Assembly (NCBI RefSeq): GCF_008638365.1 | Contig: NZ_VWVU01000038.1 | Coordinates: 1-64,000 of the forward strand | Direction: 5' to 3' | DNA length: 64,000 nt | Source of the DNA: Nocardiopsis quinghaiensis | GTDB lineage: Bacteria > Actinomycetota > Actinomycetes > Streptosporangiales > Streptosporangiaceae | Part shown: positions 44,158-53,936 of the stretch, piece by piece | How the letters are laid out: the number at the start of each line of letters is the position of its first letter | Numbering within the stretch: the stretch's first letter is position 1 | The notes under the pieces: model-generated | What the model was told of the DNA's origin: nothing | Databases searched by the model: none | Seen by the model: only the letters and a program-made list of their open reading frames with translations | Program-made: the position numbers and the translations under genes

Positions 44158-44173
44158 ACAAAGTTTTCTTTGC
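44158..44173. promoter_or_regulatory. Operator ACAAAG-N4-CTTTGC before the MFS gene
   Basis: Five perfect arm bases CAAAG/CTTTG at 44159-44172, 41 bases upstream of the MFS start. A third, imperfect copy begins at GCAAAG 44186. This AT-rich patch stands out strongly from the surrounding GC-rich DNA. Confidence 0.6.
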
Positions 44174-44346
44174 AAATTTCTGCATGCAAAGCTTTCTTCT
44201 CGCCACCTGGAGAAGCAGGTCCACTGCCCTGGGTAGCTAAGTGCGCATTTTCGACCGTCCCGAGACCGAAAGCCCGCCATGGGCGACAATGGGGGCAAGC
44301 CCCGGGCTCCGGGGCGGGTCGCGGATGAGGAATGAGGTGTCGCCGG

Positions 44347-44697
44347 ATGGACCCGGTCTCCATGGTCCTGGGAGCCACGATCGCGCTCGGCGGGTTCCTG
44401 TTCGGCCGCCTGGTGACCAAGCGCCAGGCGCGGGAGGCTCTCGAACAGCAGCACAGACGGGAACAGGCCAGGGCCCTGGGCGGCCGGCAGAACCCCCAGC
44501 CGCTCTGCGGGTGCGGACACCACCTGGTCTTCCACGACCAGCAGACCAAGAGGTGCCAGACCCAGGTGGTCATCCCCGGCCGCTGGACCGGGCAGTCCAG
44601 CTCCACCTACCGCCAGTGCATGTGCCAGGGCTACCGGGGCCCGCTCCCCCTCGACGAGTACTACGCCCCCGACTACCTGAACGAGACCGACGGCTGA
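44347..44697 (+). CDS. Small membrane-anchored Cys/His-rich protein
   Basis: A 116-residue protein of unknown function. One N-terminal membrane helix ([20 protein letters not shown]) is followed by a basic, glutamine-rich helix ([16 protein letters not shown]) and a C-terminal domain with [11 protein letters not shown], then single cysteines and [11 protein letters not shown]; five cysteines and several histidines could bind a metal. GAGG nine bases before ATG 44347 favours this start over ATG 44332. I recall similar proteins only from actinobacteria. It is divergent from the MFS gene. Confidence 0.7.
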   Translation: MDPVSMVLGATIALGGFLFGRLVTKRQAREALEQQHRREQARALGGRQNPQPLCGCGHHLVFHDQQTKRCQTQVVIPGRWTGQSSSTYRQCMCQGYRGPLPLDEYYAPDYLNETDG

Positions 44698-45064
44698 CCC
44701 GGGATCCGTCACCTTCCGCCACGAGCGCGAGGGGCCGCCGCGCGGTCGTCCACAGGGGCTACCGCCGACCGGCCCTTTCCGCTTTCCTGGGATGGGGAGT
44801 CCGAGGACGGGTGTCCGAAGCACCGCCTGCCCCGGACCTCCTCCCCTACGACCGCAAAAACCCGCCCTCCGCACGGCGGTGCCGTACCCGCCGCCTTTGC
44901 GGAACCGCCCCGTCCAGGCCCCGGACCCACGGACACCGCGGACCCGTACGCGACCAGCGCCACGATGCGGGAACCTGGAACACGGGACCCGCCGGGATGA
45001 CAATGTCCTCCCCCGACACCAGAATGTCCCCGCACCGAACAGCCAGAGAGTGGACGTTGAACCA
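44698..45064. other. Intergenic region upstream of tex
   Basis: About 370 bases, presumably with the tex promoter. No gene or hairpin that I can support. Confidence 0.4.
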
Positions 45065-47449
45065 GTGACGACCCCTGCGACACCCACGATCGACCAGCGC
45101 ATCGCCGAGGAGCTCGGCGTGGGCGCGCACCAGGTCACCGCGACGATCGAGCTCCTCGACAGCGGATCGACCGTGCCCTTCATCGCCCGTTACCGCAAGG
45201 AGGCCACCGGCGCGCTGGACGACGTCCAGCTGCGTGCCCTGGAGGAGCGCCTGCGCTACCTGCGGGAACTGGCCGAACGCCGCACCGCGATCCTGGAGTC
45301 GATCCGCTCCCAGGGCAAGCTGGACGAGGAGTTGGAGGCCCGCGTCAACGCGGCCGACTCCAAGGCCCGTCTGGAGGACATCTACCTCCCCTACAAGCCC
45401 AAGCGGCGCACCAAGGCCCAGACCGCACGCGAGGCCGGGCTCGAACCGCTGGCCGAGGCGCTGCTGGCCGACCCCGGTCTGGACCCGCAGGAGACCGCCG
45501 CCGCCTACGTCGACCCCTCCGGGGGCGTGGCCGACACCAAGGCCGCCCTGGACGGGGCCCGCGCCATCCTGGTGGAGCGCTTCGCCGAGGACGCCGACCT
45601 CACCGGGCTCCTGCGCGAGCGGCTGTGGGAGAGGGGCCGCCTGGTCTCGGCCGTCCGCGAGGGCAAGGAGGAGGCGGGCGCCAAGTTCGCCGACTACTTC
45701 GACTTCTCCGAGGCCCTCACCCACGTTCCCTCCCACCGCGTCCTGGCCATGTACCGGGGCGAGAAGGAGGAGGTCCTCACCCTCACCCTGGAGCCGGAGG
45801 AGCCCCCCGCCCAGAACCCCGACGGCACCACGCCCCGCAGCACCTACGAGAACGCCATCGCCCACCAATTCGGGATCGTGGACCGCGGCCGGCCCGCCGA
45901 CCGCTGGATCCAGGACACCGTGCGCTGGGCCTGGCGCACCCGCATCATGGTGCGGCTGGACATCGACGTGCGCATGCGGCTGTGGCAGCGGGCCGAGGAC
46001 GACGGCGTGAACGTGTTCGCCGCCAACCTGCGCGACCTGCTGCTGGCCGCCCCCGCCGGGAGCCGCACCACCCTCGGCCTGGACCCGGGGCTGCGCACCG
46101 GTGTCAAGGTCGCGGTCACCGACGCCACCGGCAAGGTCGTGGCCACCGACACGGTCTACCCGCACGTGCCCCGACGCGACTGGGAAGGCTCCATCGACAG
46201 CCTGGCCAGGCTGTGCGCCGCCCACTCCGTGGAACTGGTCGCCATCGGCAACGGCACCGCCTCCCGTGAGACGGACAAGCTCGCCGCCGACCTGATCAAA
46301 CGCCACCCCGAGCTCAAGCTCACCAAGGTGATGGTGTCGGAGGCGGGCGCGTCGGTGTACTCGGCCTCGGCCTACGCCTCCGAGGAGCTACCGGACCTGG
46401 ACGTGTCACTGCGCGGCGCCGCCTCCATCGCCCGACGTCTGCAGGACCCGCTGGCCGAGCTGGTCAAGATCGACCCCAAGTCGATCGGCGTGGGCCAGTA
46501 CCAGCACGACCTGGCCGAGGCCAAGCTGTCGCGCTCGCTGGACGCCGTCGTCGAGGACTGTGTGAACGGCGTGGGCGTGGACGTCAACACCGCGTCGGTT
46601 CCGCTGCTGACCCGGGTCTCGGGCGTGACCTCCACCCTGGCGCGCAACATCGTCGCGCACCGCGACGCCAACGGCCCGTTCCGCGTCCGTAAGGAGCTGC
46701 ACTCGGTGCCGCGTCTGGGGCCCAAGGCCTTCGAGCAGTGCGCGGGCTTCCTGCGCGTGCCCGGCGGCGACGACCCGCTGGACGCCTCGGCGGTGCACCC
46801 GGAGGCCTACCCCGTGGTGCGGCGCATCCTGGACCGGGTGGGGACCGACCTGCCCTCGCTCATCGGCGACAAGGACGTGCTGTCGCGGGTGCGTCCCGAG
46901 GACTTCGTGGACGACACGTTCGGCCTGCCGACGGTCAGCGACATCCTCGCCGAACTGGACAAGCCCGGCCGCGACCCGCGGCCGGCCTTCACCACCGCCA
47001 CCTTCAAGGAGGGTGTGGAGAAGCTGGAGGACCTGGACCAGGGCATGATCCTGGAGGGCGTGGTCACCAACGTGGCGGCCTTCGGCGCGTTCGTGGACGT
47101 GGGCGTCCACCAGGACGGCCTGGTGCACGTCTCGGCGCTCTCGCACAAGTTCGTGGAGGACCCGCGCGAGGTGGTCAAGCCGGGCGACATCGTCAGGGTC
47201 AAGGTCCAGGACGTCGACATCCCGCGCAAGCGCGTCTCGCTGACCATGCGCCTGGACGACGAGGCCCCCTCCGGCGGCGGCAGGGGCGGCCGTCAGGAAC
47301 GCGGCGACCGCGGTGGCGGTGGGGGCGACCGCCGTCGCGGCAACGGCAACGGCCGTCGGGGCGACGGCGGCGGACGCGGTGGCCGCGGCGACGCGGCACC
47401 GTCGGGCGCCATGGCCGAGGCGCTGCGCCGCGCGGGCCTGGGCAAGTAG
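45065..47449 (+). CDS. tex: Tex RNA-binding transcriptional accessory protein
   Basis: Highly conserved nucleic-acid-binding protein, related to eukaryotic Spt6; 794 residues. In order: Tex N-terminal helical domain ([38 protein letters not shown]), YqgF-like fold ([19 protein letters not shown]), helix-hairpin-helix region ([20 protein letters not shown]), and an S1 domain near 655-725 ([21 protein letters not shown]). A glycine/arginine-rich RGG tail, likely RNA-binding, precedes the last residues. The GTG at 45065 is chosen because the conserved domain starts here; GTG 45053 is an alternative. A hairpin terminator follows. Confidence 0.94.
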   Translation: MTTPATPTIDQRIAEELGVGAHQVTATIELLDSGSTVPFIARYRKEATGALDDVQLRALEERLRYLRELAERRTAILESIRSQGKLDEELEARVNAADSKARLEDIYLPYKPKRRTKAQTAREAGLEPLAEALLADPGLDPQETAAAYVDPSGGVADTKAALDGARAILVERFAEDADLTGLLRERLWERGRLVSAVREGKEEAGAKFADYFDFSEALTHVPSHRVLAMYRGEKEEVLTLTLEPEEPPAQNPDGTTPRSTYENAIAHQFGIVDRGRPADRWIQDTVRWAWRTRIMVRLDIDVRMRLWQRAEDDGVNVFAANLRDLLLAAPAGSRTTLGLDPGLRTGVKVAVTDATGKVVATDTVYPHVPRRDWEGSIDSLARLCAAHSVELVAIGNGTASRETDKLAADLIKRHPELKLTKVMVSEAGASVYSASAYASEELPDLDVSLRGAASIARRLQDPLAELVKIDPKSIGVGQYQHDLAEAKLSRSLDAVVEDCVNGVGVDVNTASVPLLTRVSGVTSTLARNIVAHRDANGPFRVRKELHSVPRLGPKAFEQCAGFLRVPGGDDPLDASAVHPEAYPVVRRILDRVGTDLPSLIGDKDVLSRVRPEDFVDDTFGLPTVSDILAELDKPGRDPRPAFTTATFKEGVEKLEDLDQGMILEGVVTNVAAFGAFVDVGVHQDGLVHVSALSHKFVEDPREVVKPGDIVRVKVQDVDIPRKRVSLTMRLDDEAPSGGGRGGRQERGDRGGGGGDRRRGNGNGRRGDGGGRGGRGDAAPSGAMAEALRRAGLGK

Positions 47450-47472
47450 TACCCGCTCCTCCCGTACCCGTC

Positions 47473-47505
47473 CGGGCCCCGGACACGTGCCACGTCCGGG
47501 GCCCG
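47473..47505. terminator. Bidirectional hairpin after tex
   Basis: Perfect 12-base arms CGGGCCCCGGAC (47473-47484) and complement (47494-47505) around nine bases, between convergent genes. Confidence 0.7.
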
Positions 47506-47539
47506 CTCCTCGTCAGCGGACGGTGGGGCCCAGCCGGGA

Positions 47540-49573
47540 TCAGACGCGGTCCCTGGGGATCACCGAGGTGTAGATCTTCGTGGCCACGCGCCTCGTGCCC
47601 TCGTAGGCGTCGAGCGTCGCGTGCAGGTGGAAGTCGGTCGCCGTGGAGGTGAGCGTCGTACGGGTCTCGGTCCGCACGGACCAGTCGCCGCGGGCGAAGC
47701 CCATCGTCCACGCCGTCTCGCCCCGGACCGAGTCGTGGTCGTCGCCGACCCGGCCGTAGTGCTCCTCCGCGCGCCGGGTCACCTCCAGTCCGATGTCGTC
47801 GAAGCACACCGTCCCCAGGTCCTTGACCACGTTCAGCGAGGCCTCGTAGTTCACGAGGTTCTGGGCCAGGTCCCACCGCTCCTCGCCCTGCTCGATCCGG
47901 CTCGTCGTGACGGGGGCGGTGCCCTCGGGTTCGCCGAAGGGCGCCACCCCACGCCCGTCGTCCCCGCTTTCGACAGGGCGTACCGGAAGGTGTACGCGGG
48001 TGTGCTCCCCCTGGAACACGGAGAGGGTCACCGGCTCGGGCGAGGGCCACACGAGCGGCCAGTAGGAGGTGGAGACCGAGACCCTCAACCGGTGTCCGGG
48101 CGGGAACGCCTGCGCCACACCGTTGAGGGGGACCGAGACACGGTACCTGCGCCCGGGCACCAGCTTCTCCGGCCTCTCATGACCGTTGGCGTGGGTGAGG
48201 TTCAACAGCCCGTAGGTCACACGCGTGGCCTGTCCCTTGGGCGTGACGTCGCACAGCCGCACCGCGACCATCGCGTCGGGCTGGTCCACGGCGAGTTCGA
48301 GGTCGACCACCGCGGAGCCGAGGATCTCCACCCGTTCGGTGAGCGGCACGCTGTCGAAGACGATGGAGCCGCCGTCGTCCTCGCGCTGGTCGTAGGGCAG
48401 GTCCGGAGGAGCGTTGTAGGAGCACCACTTGCCCGCGTGCTGTCCGGTGGACAGCGGGGAGGACAGGGTCAGGGCGTCCTCCCTCCTCTCCGGCTCCCCC
48501 TCTCCGAGCACCCGCCCGGACCCCAGCGAGCGTGACTCGAACACGACGTTCGGTGACGGCCACTCCCGCTCACCGACCCAGCGCCCCGGCCGCTCCTCGT
48601 AGGCGGTGGAAGGAACCACGCTCTCCTGCATCCAGGCCCGCAGGGCGGGTGCCTCCATCACGTCGTTGTCGATGCCCTTGAGCCAGCGGTCCCACCAGCG
48701 CACCAGCTCCCGGAGGAAGTCGATGGCGGGGCCGGGCTGGCCCAGGTGCGGGTACTTGTGCGACCAGGGGCCCAGCAGTCCGAGGCAGGGAACCCCCAGC
48801 CCCGCCAACAGCCGGAAGACCGAGTTGGAGTAGCCGTCGGCCCAACCGCTGACGGCCATGACGGGCACCTGGATCGCGCCCAGGTCCTCGATCACCGAAC
48901 CGTGCTTCCAGTACCCGTCCCGGTGCTGGTGCCGCAGCCAGGTGTCGAGCCACAGGCCGCTGTGCTCCAACCGCTCGTGCCACATCTTCCGCCACTGCCC
49001 ACCGACCAGGGCCGGATCGGGCGGGCAGGAGTTGTAGGCGAACATCGTGGAGGCCCAGGACAGGTTGTCCCCCAGCAGGCACCCGCCCATGAAGTGCACG
49101 TCGTCGGAGTACCGGTCGTCGGTGGAGCAGGCCGTCATGATCGCGCGCAGGCTCTCGGGCCGCCGCGCGGCGACCTGCAGGGCGTTGAACCCGCCCCAGG
49201 AGATGCCCATCATGCCGGTGCGGCCGTCGCACCAGGGCTGGTCGGCGAGCCAGGCGAGCACCTCCTCGGAGTCCAGGAGCTCGCGTTCCAGGTACTCGTC
49301 GGTGAGCACCCCCTCGGAGTCGCCGCTGCCGCGCAGGTCCACGCGGGCGCACGCGTACCCGTGTCCGGCCATGTAGGGGTGGTGTATCGAATCGCGTTGC
49401 GCCGTCAGGTCGCGCCTGCGGTACGGGATGAACTCCAGGACCGCCGGTACCGGGTCCTCCTCGCTCCCCACCGGGCGCCAGATCCGTGCGGCGAGCCGGA
49501 CGCCGTCACTGAGCGGGATCTGGACGTACTCGTCCTCACGGACGTCGTTCGGAAGATCGCTGACGGTTCTCAT
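47540..49573 (-). CDS. CocE/NonD (S15-type) alpha/beta hydrolase
   Basis: Serine hydrolase of 677 residues, cocaine-esterase/X-Pro dipeptidyl-peptidase type. The nucleophile serine is in GMMGISWGGFNALQ near residue 130; VDLRGSGDSEG and LLGPWSHKYPHLGQPGP (histidine region) complete the catalytic domain, followed by the C-terminal jelly-roll domain (about 370-600). It acts on an ester or amide of unknown identity; no signal peptide. ATG 49573 is preferred because AGGAG lies nine bases upstream (GTG 49579 is too close). The gap to the ATP-grasp gene is only 22 bases, so the two are co-translated: one ligase and one hydrolase. Confidence 0.87.
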   Translation of the reverse strand: MRTVSDLPNDVREDEYVQIPLSDGVRLAARIWRPVGSEEDPVPAVLEFIPYRRRDLTAQRDSIHHPYMAGHGYACARVDLRGSGDSEGVLTDEYLERELLDSEEVLAWLADQPWCDGRTGMMGISWGGFNALQVAARRPESLRAIMTACSTDDRYSDDVHFMGGCLLGDNLSWASTMFAYNSCPPDPALVGGQWRKMWHERLEHSGLWLDTWLRHQHRDGYWKHGSVIEDLGAIQVPVMAVSGWADGYSNSVFRLLAGLGVPCLGLLGPWSHKYPHLGQPGPAIDFLRELVRWWDRWLKGIDNDVMEAPALRAWMQESVVPSTAYEERPGRWVGEREWPSPNVVFESRSLGSGRVLGEGEPERREDALTLSSPLSTGQHAGKWCSYNAPPDLPYDQREDDGGSIVFDSVPLTERVEILGSAVVDLELAVDQPDAMVAVRLCDVTPKGQATRVTYGLLNLTHANGHERPEKLVPGRRYRVSVPLNGVAQAFPPGHRLRVSVSTSYWPLVWPSPEPVTLSVFQGEHTRVHLPVRPVESGDDGRGVAPFGEPEGTAPVTTSRIEQGEERWDLAQNLVNYEASLNVVKDLGTVCFDDIGLEVTRRAEEHYGRVGDDHDSVRGETAWTMGFARGDWSVRTETRTTLTSTATDFHLHATLDAYEGTRRVATKIYTSVIPRDRV

Positions 49574-49595
49574 CGTCACCGGCTCCTCTCTGTAC

Positions 49596-50879
49596 TCAGT
49601 CCTCTTCGCCGGTGTCCCGGATCGTGAAGGGCAACTCCTCCACGCAGGCCCGGTACCTGCGCTCGCACTCCGCGCTGTCCCCCGCTCCCACGAACACGTG
49701 GGCCAGGTCGAAGCTGTAGCTGTCCTGGATGGACAGGTCGGAGAGCCGCTGGCCCCGGCTCACGACGACCTCCACCTTCGTGCCCGGCACCTTCTCCTCC
49801 GCGCGCGCGATGTCCTCCTCGGTGGGCACCGCCGAGACGAAGCCGTCGCGGAAGCGGCGCAGGAACCACTTGGCGGCCACCGCGTACCCCCCGTCGCGTT
49901 CCAGCTCGGGCTCCTCCCCCAGGGCGAGCCTCAGGCCGATCTCGTGGTTGGACACCCCGCGCACGAGTTCGAACAGCCTGGCGTGTGACTGGGAGTGCCG
50001 CGGATTGATCTCCAGGAGCCTGATGGCGCCGCTCCGCGGGTCGTGGAAGTACTCGATGTTGAAGGTGACGTCGTCCAGTCCGACCCGGGAGATCACGCGC
50101 TCGGTCAGATCGGTCAGGCGGTCGACGACCTCCTCGGGTACGGCGGAGGGGTACTCGAAGCGCAGAAAGCTCGATGTGCCCGGATAGCAGGGGGAGTCGA
50201 CGATCCCGTAGACGTGGGGAACGCCGTCACGGACGTAGCCCTCGACGGTGAGCTGGTCACCCGTGGCCTCCTCCTCGACCATTGCGGCCGTGCCCCCGGC
50301 CTCGGCGACCGCCGGAGGCAGCCGTACCCGGTCCATCACCCACTGGAAGGGCTCGCCGAGGCGTCCGGCACCCGCCCTGATCTCCTCCATCGCCTCGCCG
50401 AACCCGGTGTCGTCGGTGACTCGGAAGGCCAGCTCGGAGGAGAAGGACTTCACCGGTTTGACCCACAACGGGTAGGACAGCCCCTCCGGTTTGGCCGTGT
50501 CCTCAAGATCGACCTCGGCGAACCGGGGGACGGCCTCGGGGATGACGGCCCGCTGTTCCAGGCGGCTCCAGTACTTGTGCTCGCACCGGACGACGGCGTC
50601 CAGGGGCGCGCACGGCAGTCCCCGCTCCCGGCCGAGCAGCGGCACCAGCGAGCTGACCGGGAAGTCCCAGAAGCCGAGGATCGCGTCGACCGTGCCCTCG
50701 AAGGAGTCCAGCCTCTCGGTCGCCAGGGCGAGCAGGCCGGGCATGTCCACCTCCCGGTCCTGGCCGAGCTCGTCGAGGCCGAGCAGGGGGAGGAAGCGGT
50801 AGCCGCGTTCGTCGGGCAGTGAGAGCAGGACCTCGTGGTTCTGCTCGTCGAGTCCCAGGACGAAGACGTTCGTGGTCAT
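49596..50879 (-). CDS. ATP-grasp ligase
   Basis: ATP-dependent carboxylate ligase of 427 residues: ATP activates a carboxylate as acyl phosphate for attack by an amine or similar group. The ATP-binding lysine lies in LWVKPVKSFSSELAF near residue 147. MVEEEATGDQLTVEGYV near 205 and the metal-binding end NIEYFHDPRSGAIRLLEINPR (split here as NIEYFH, then RLLEINPRHSQSHARLF near 280) are typical. GGAGG six bases before ATG 50879 is a strong ribosome site. Substrate unknown. Partnership with the CocE hydrolase suggests a small peptide-like product that is made and cleaved. Confidence 0.85.
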   Translation of the reverse strand: MTTNVFVLGLDEQNHEVLLSLPDERGYRFLPLLGLDELGQDREVDMPGLLALATERLDSFEGTVDAILGFWDFPVSSLVPLLGRERGLPCAPLDAVVRCEHKYWSRLEQRAVIPEAVPRFAEVDLEDTAKPEGLSYPLWVKPVKSFSSELAFRVTDDTGFGEAMEEIRAGAGRLGEPFQWVMDRVRLPPAVAEAGGTAAMVEEEATGDQLTVEGYVRDGVPHVYGIVDSPCYPGTSSFLRFEYPSAVPEEVVDRLTDLTERVISRVGLDDVTFNIEYFHDPRSGAIRLLEINPRHSQSHARLFELVRGVSNHEIGLRLALGEEPELERDGGYAVAAKWFLRRFRDGFVSAVPTEEDIARAEEKVPGTKVEVVVSRGQRLSDLSIQDSYSFDLAHVFVGAGDSAECERRYRACVEELPFTIRDTGEED

Positions 50880-51202
50880 CGTTCACCTCCGGTGGGATGG
50901 TGTTCTCCGGTGGCCGCGCCCGTCCCCTGGGAGATCGCCTCTTCGGCGCACACCAAGAACCAACGCCACCCGCCCCTACCCGTGGGGCGCTCACCTCTCC
51001 CGCCCGGTCCGGCCAGAACGGGGGATTTCCCAAACTTTTACCTCCGGCACCGGCTCCGGGGAAGTCGTCGGGGCGGATCGGCGCCGACGTCCCGATCAGC
51101 GCCTCACCAGACGGGGCGCAGCGAGGGCGGGCCCGGTTCCCCCTCCCCGGGCCGGGTGAGGCCCGGTTACCGCCCGTGGACCGCCCCACCGGGGCCGCAC
51201 GC
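50880..51202. other. Intergenic region upstream of ATP-grasp gene
   Basis: About 320 bases between the esterase stop and the ATP-grasp start, presumably holding the promoter of the ATP-grasp/hydrolase operon. No gene is supported. Confidence 0.4.
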
Positions 51203-52708
51203 CTACTTGGGGGCGATGGCCACACCGGACCACAGGGCACGCACGGGCGAGGGGTCGCCGGCGTGCAGCAGGTCCTCGGTGTTCCACACCTTGACCGCGG
51301 TGGCGTCGGCGCTCACGGCGGGCCATCCCGGATCGCCGGCGGCGGCGAAGTCACGCCAGGCCGCGACCATGCGGCCCGACAGCGCCCGGTGCGCCTCGTC
51401 GGGCTCGCCGTCGAGCAGGAACCTCCCGAAGTCGGTGTCCAGGTTGCCGAACGCGAACGGCAGGTCGAAGGCGTGGCACGCGCCCAGCCGTCCCTGCATG
51501 GCGGGGCTCTCCGCGGCCAGGCGGAAGAAGTGGGCGCGGCCCCCGGCCGCGGCGTGGGCCTCGGCGAAGCGCACGGTGTACTCGGCGAACAGGGCGTCGC
51601 CCTGGATCGCGGCGTACAACTCGCGCAGGGTGGCCCCCGGGTGCACCTCGCGGTAGGCGGCCACCGCGTCCTCGCCCAGCCCGAGCCGGGAGGCGGTCAC
51701 CGCCAGGTCGGACTCACCGTCGATCTCCACGCTCTGCCCCAGCTCGGTGAACAGCCGGTACTCGTGGGCGTTGTGGCCGATGAGCAGGTCCACCCCGGCG
51801 GCGGCGCCGCGTGCCACCGCCTCCAGCGGGGCCTCGGGCAGCTCGGGCCCGCCGACCACGGGCGCGAAGCAGGTGAAGGGCTGGGTGCGCACTCCCCCGG
51901 ACCTCTTCGACGGGGAGTGGGCCAGCACGATGTCGATGGCCTCCAGCAGCCTCTCCGGCGGCAGCGCGGCCAGCGCCCCGACCTCCAGCGGGACTCCGGC
52001 GGCCCCGGCGATCCGCTCGGAGACGGACCGCGCGGTGTCCACGGTGAGCATGTCGCCGGGGACGCTGTGCGCGACCGCCCGCCGGAAGAGCCCCCGGGCG
52101 GTCGGGGAGGCCATGAGGGACACCACCGAACCGGCGCCGGCGGACTCGCCCGCCACCGTCACGTTGTCGGGGTCTCCGCCGAAGGCGGCGACGTTCTCCC
52201 GCACCCACCGCAGCGCGGCGGCCTGGTCGAGCAGGCCGCGGTTGTCGGGCCGGCCGGGCACGTGGCCGAAGCCCTCGAAGCCCAGCCGGTAGTTGATCCC
52301 GACCACGACGAGGCCGCTCTCGGCCAGCCTGGTGCCGTCGTAGGTGAGCTCGGAGGCGGCGCCGACGATGTAGGCGCCGCCGTGGATCCACACGAGCACG
52401 GGCGCCCGGTCGCCCTCGCGGGCGGCGGTCCACACGTTGAGGGACAGGCAGTCCAGGGACATCTCCGGGTCCCAGGGCGCGGCGCCGAGGAGCTGGTTGC
52501 CCTGCGGGGGCGGCGGGCCGAAGGAGGTGCAGTCGCGGACGCCGTCCCAGCCGGAGGCGGGCGCGGGGGCGGCGAAGCGGTGTTCGCCGAAGGGGGCGGC
52601 GGCGTAGGGGACGCCCCGGTAGACGGTGATCTCACCGCTCTCCGAGCGCGGCGATGCGGTGCCCCGGACCCGTCCGGCCGTTGTCTTCACTGTACGCTCG
52701 GCGTCCAC
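51203..52708 (-). CDS. Carboxylesterase type B
   Basis: Alpha/beta hydrolase of 501 residues splitting carboxylic esters (para-nitrobenzyl esterase type). Visible: YRGVPYAAAPFGEHRFAAP, CLSLNVWTA, the oxyanion hole in VLVWIHGGAYIVG, the nucleophile in VTVAGESAGAGSVVS near residue 185, and GGPELPEAP and GHNAHEYRLF later; the histidine is in the CHAFDLPFAFG region. No signal peptide. The GTG at 52708 has GGGAGG six bases upstream, which decides the start. A perfect ACCTAAC/GTTAGGT palindrome lies 33 bases upstream. It is divergent from the quinone oxidoreductase gene. Confidence 0.9.
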   Translation of the reverse strand: MDAERTVKTTAGRVRGTASPRSESGEITVYRGVPYAAAPFGEHRFAAPAPASGWDGVRDCTSFGPPPPQGNQLLGAAPWDPEMSLDCLSLNVWTAAREGDRAPVLVWIHGGAYIVGAASELTYDGTRLAESGLVVVGINYRLGFEGFGHVPGRPDNRGLLDQAAALRWVRENVAAFGGDPDNVTVAGESAGAGSVVSLMASPTARGLFRRAVAHSVPGDMLTVDTARSVSERIAGAAGVPLEVGALAALPPERLLEAIDIVLAHSPSKRSGGVRTQPFTCFAPVVGGPELPEAPLEAVARGAAAGVDLLIGHNAHEYRLFTELGQSVEIDGESDLAVTASRLGLGEDAVAAYREVHPGATLRELYAAIQGDALFAEYTVRFAEAHAAAGGRAHFFRLAAESPAMQGRLGACHAFDLPFAFGNLDTDFGRFLLDGEPDEAHRALSGRMVAAWRDFAAAGDPGWPAVSADATAVKVWNTEDLLHAGDPSPVRALWSGVAIAPK

Positions 52709-52740
52709 GTGCGTCCTCCCGATCGGTTCGCGACACTCCC

Positions 52741-52757
52741 ACCTAACAACGTTAGGT
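52741..52757. promoter_or_regulatory. Palindrome ACCTAAC-N3-GTTAGGT before esterase gene
   Basis: Perfect seven-base arms in the esterase promoter, 33 bases before its GTG. It is different from the ACCGAC-type site at 52887, so probably a second regulator binds here. Confidence 0.55.
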
Positions 52758-52886
52758 AAACAGGCGCAAGACCCGGGGATCCCCCGCCGCGCCGGGAAAC
52801 CGTCAGCCGCTCCCCGGCACGGCGGGCCGTTCCTCGGCACTCCCGCGGAACGGCGGCCCACTCCACCGGTTTCCGGCCGGTAACAT

Positions 52887-52900
52887 ACCATCCGGTCGGT
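52887..52900. promoter_or_regulatory. TetR-type site before quinone oxidoreductase gene
   Basis: ACCATCCGGTCGGT, preceded by AT as at the sites 54794 and 59354. The right half is identical to the perfect palindrome at 54794; the left half has two changes. It lies 26 bases upstream of the ATG. Confidence 0.55.
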
Positions 52901-52925
52901 TTGAACGTACGAACGAAGGGTCGCC

Positions 52926-53882
52926 ATGCGCGCCATCCAGATCACCGAGTTCGGTGGACCCGAGGTCCTCACCCCCACCGAACTGCCCGACCCCGAACCG
53001 GGACCCGGCGAGTTCCTCGTCGACGTCACCCGCGTCGGCATCAACTTCGCCGACACGCACCAGGCCGAGAACAGCTACCTGTCCCCCGCGTCCCTGCCCC
53101 TGGTCCCCGGCATGGAGATCGCCGGGCGCACCTCCGACGGCCGCCGCGTCGTCGCCCTGGCCACCAGCGGCGGCTACGCCGAGAAGGCCACCGCCGATCC
53201 CAACATGTGCTTCGACATCCCCGACGGGGTCTCGGACGAGGACGCCCTCGCCCTGCTGGTGCAGGGGGCCACCGCCTGGGTGCTGCTGCGCAAGTCCGTG
53301 CGGATGGACCCGGGCGAGTCGGTCGTGGTGCACGCGGCGGGCGGCGGCGTGGGCACCCTCGCCGTCCAGCTGGCCAAGCGGTTCGGCGCCGGGCGGGTCA
53401 TCGCCGTGGCCAGCAGCGAGGAGAAGCGCGCGCTGGCCCTGGAGTTGGGCGCGGACGCCGTCGTGGACTCCTCCGCACCCGACATGACCGAGGCCCTGGT
53501 CGGGGCCAACGGCGGCCAGCGCGTGGCCGCCGTCCTGGACATGGTCGGCGGCCGGGTCACCGACCAGAGCGTGCGGGCCCTGGCCCCCTTCGGCCGCCTG
53601 GCCTTCTACGGGATGGCCTCGCGCGAGACGCCCAGCCCGGTACAGCTTCCCAACCTCATGCGCTTCTCCACCACGGTGGGCGGCATGTGGCTGCCGCACG
53701 TGTGGACGCTGCCGGGCAACGTGATGGACCGGGCGATGGCCGAGCTGTTCACCCTGGTGGCCGAGGGGCACCTCCGGACGGTCCTGGGCGGGTCCTACCC
53801 CCTCGCGGAGGCCGCCCGGGCGCACGAGGCGCTGCGCTCGCGGGGGACCATCGGCAAGCTGACCCTCGATCCCACTGCTTGA
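52926..53882 (+). CDS. NADPH:quinone oxidoreductase-type MDR protein
   Basis: Medium-chain dehydrogenase/reductase of 318 residues, quinone/enoyl reductase branch. It starts MRAIQITEFGGPEVLTPTEL, lacks the catalytic-zinc cysteine/histidine pattern of alcohol dehydrogenases, and has the coenzyme loop VVHAAGGGVGTLAVQLAK near residue 137. The length is normal. ATG 52926 is preceded by AAGGG. The likely TetR-type site in its promoter links it to the operon at 54822, so it may reduce an enoyl or enone intermediate of the same pathway (inference). Confidence 0.88.
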   Translation: MRAIQITEFGGPEVLTPTELPDPEPGPGEFLVDVTRVGINFADTHQAENSYLSPASLPLVPGMEIAGRTSDGRRVVALATSGGYAEKATADPNMCFDIPDGVSDEDALALLVQGATAWVLLRKSVRMDPGESVVVHAAGGGVGTLAVQLAKRFGAGRVIAVASSEEKRALALELGADAVVDSSAPDMTEALVGANGGQRVAAVLDMVGGRVTDQSVRALAPFGRLAFYGMASRETPSPVQLPNLMRFSTTVGGMWLPHVWTLPGNVMDRAMAELFTLVAEGHLRTVLGGSYPLAEAARAHEALRSRGTIGKLTLDPTA

Positions 53883-53936
53883 CCCGTTAACCGGACAAGC
53901 ATCACCTTGACGACGTAGATCCGCATATGTCCGGTT

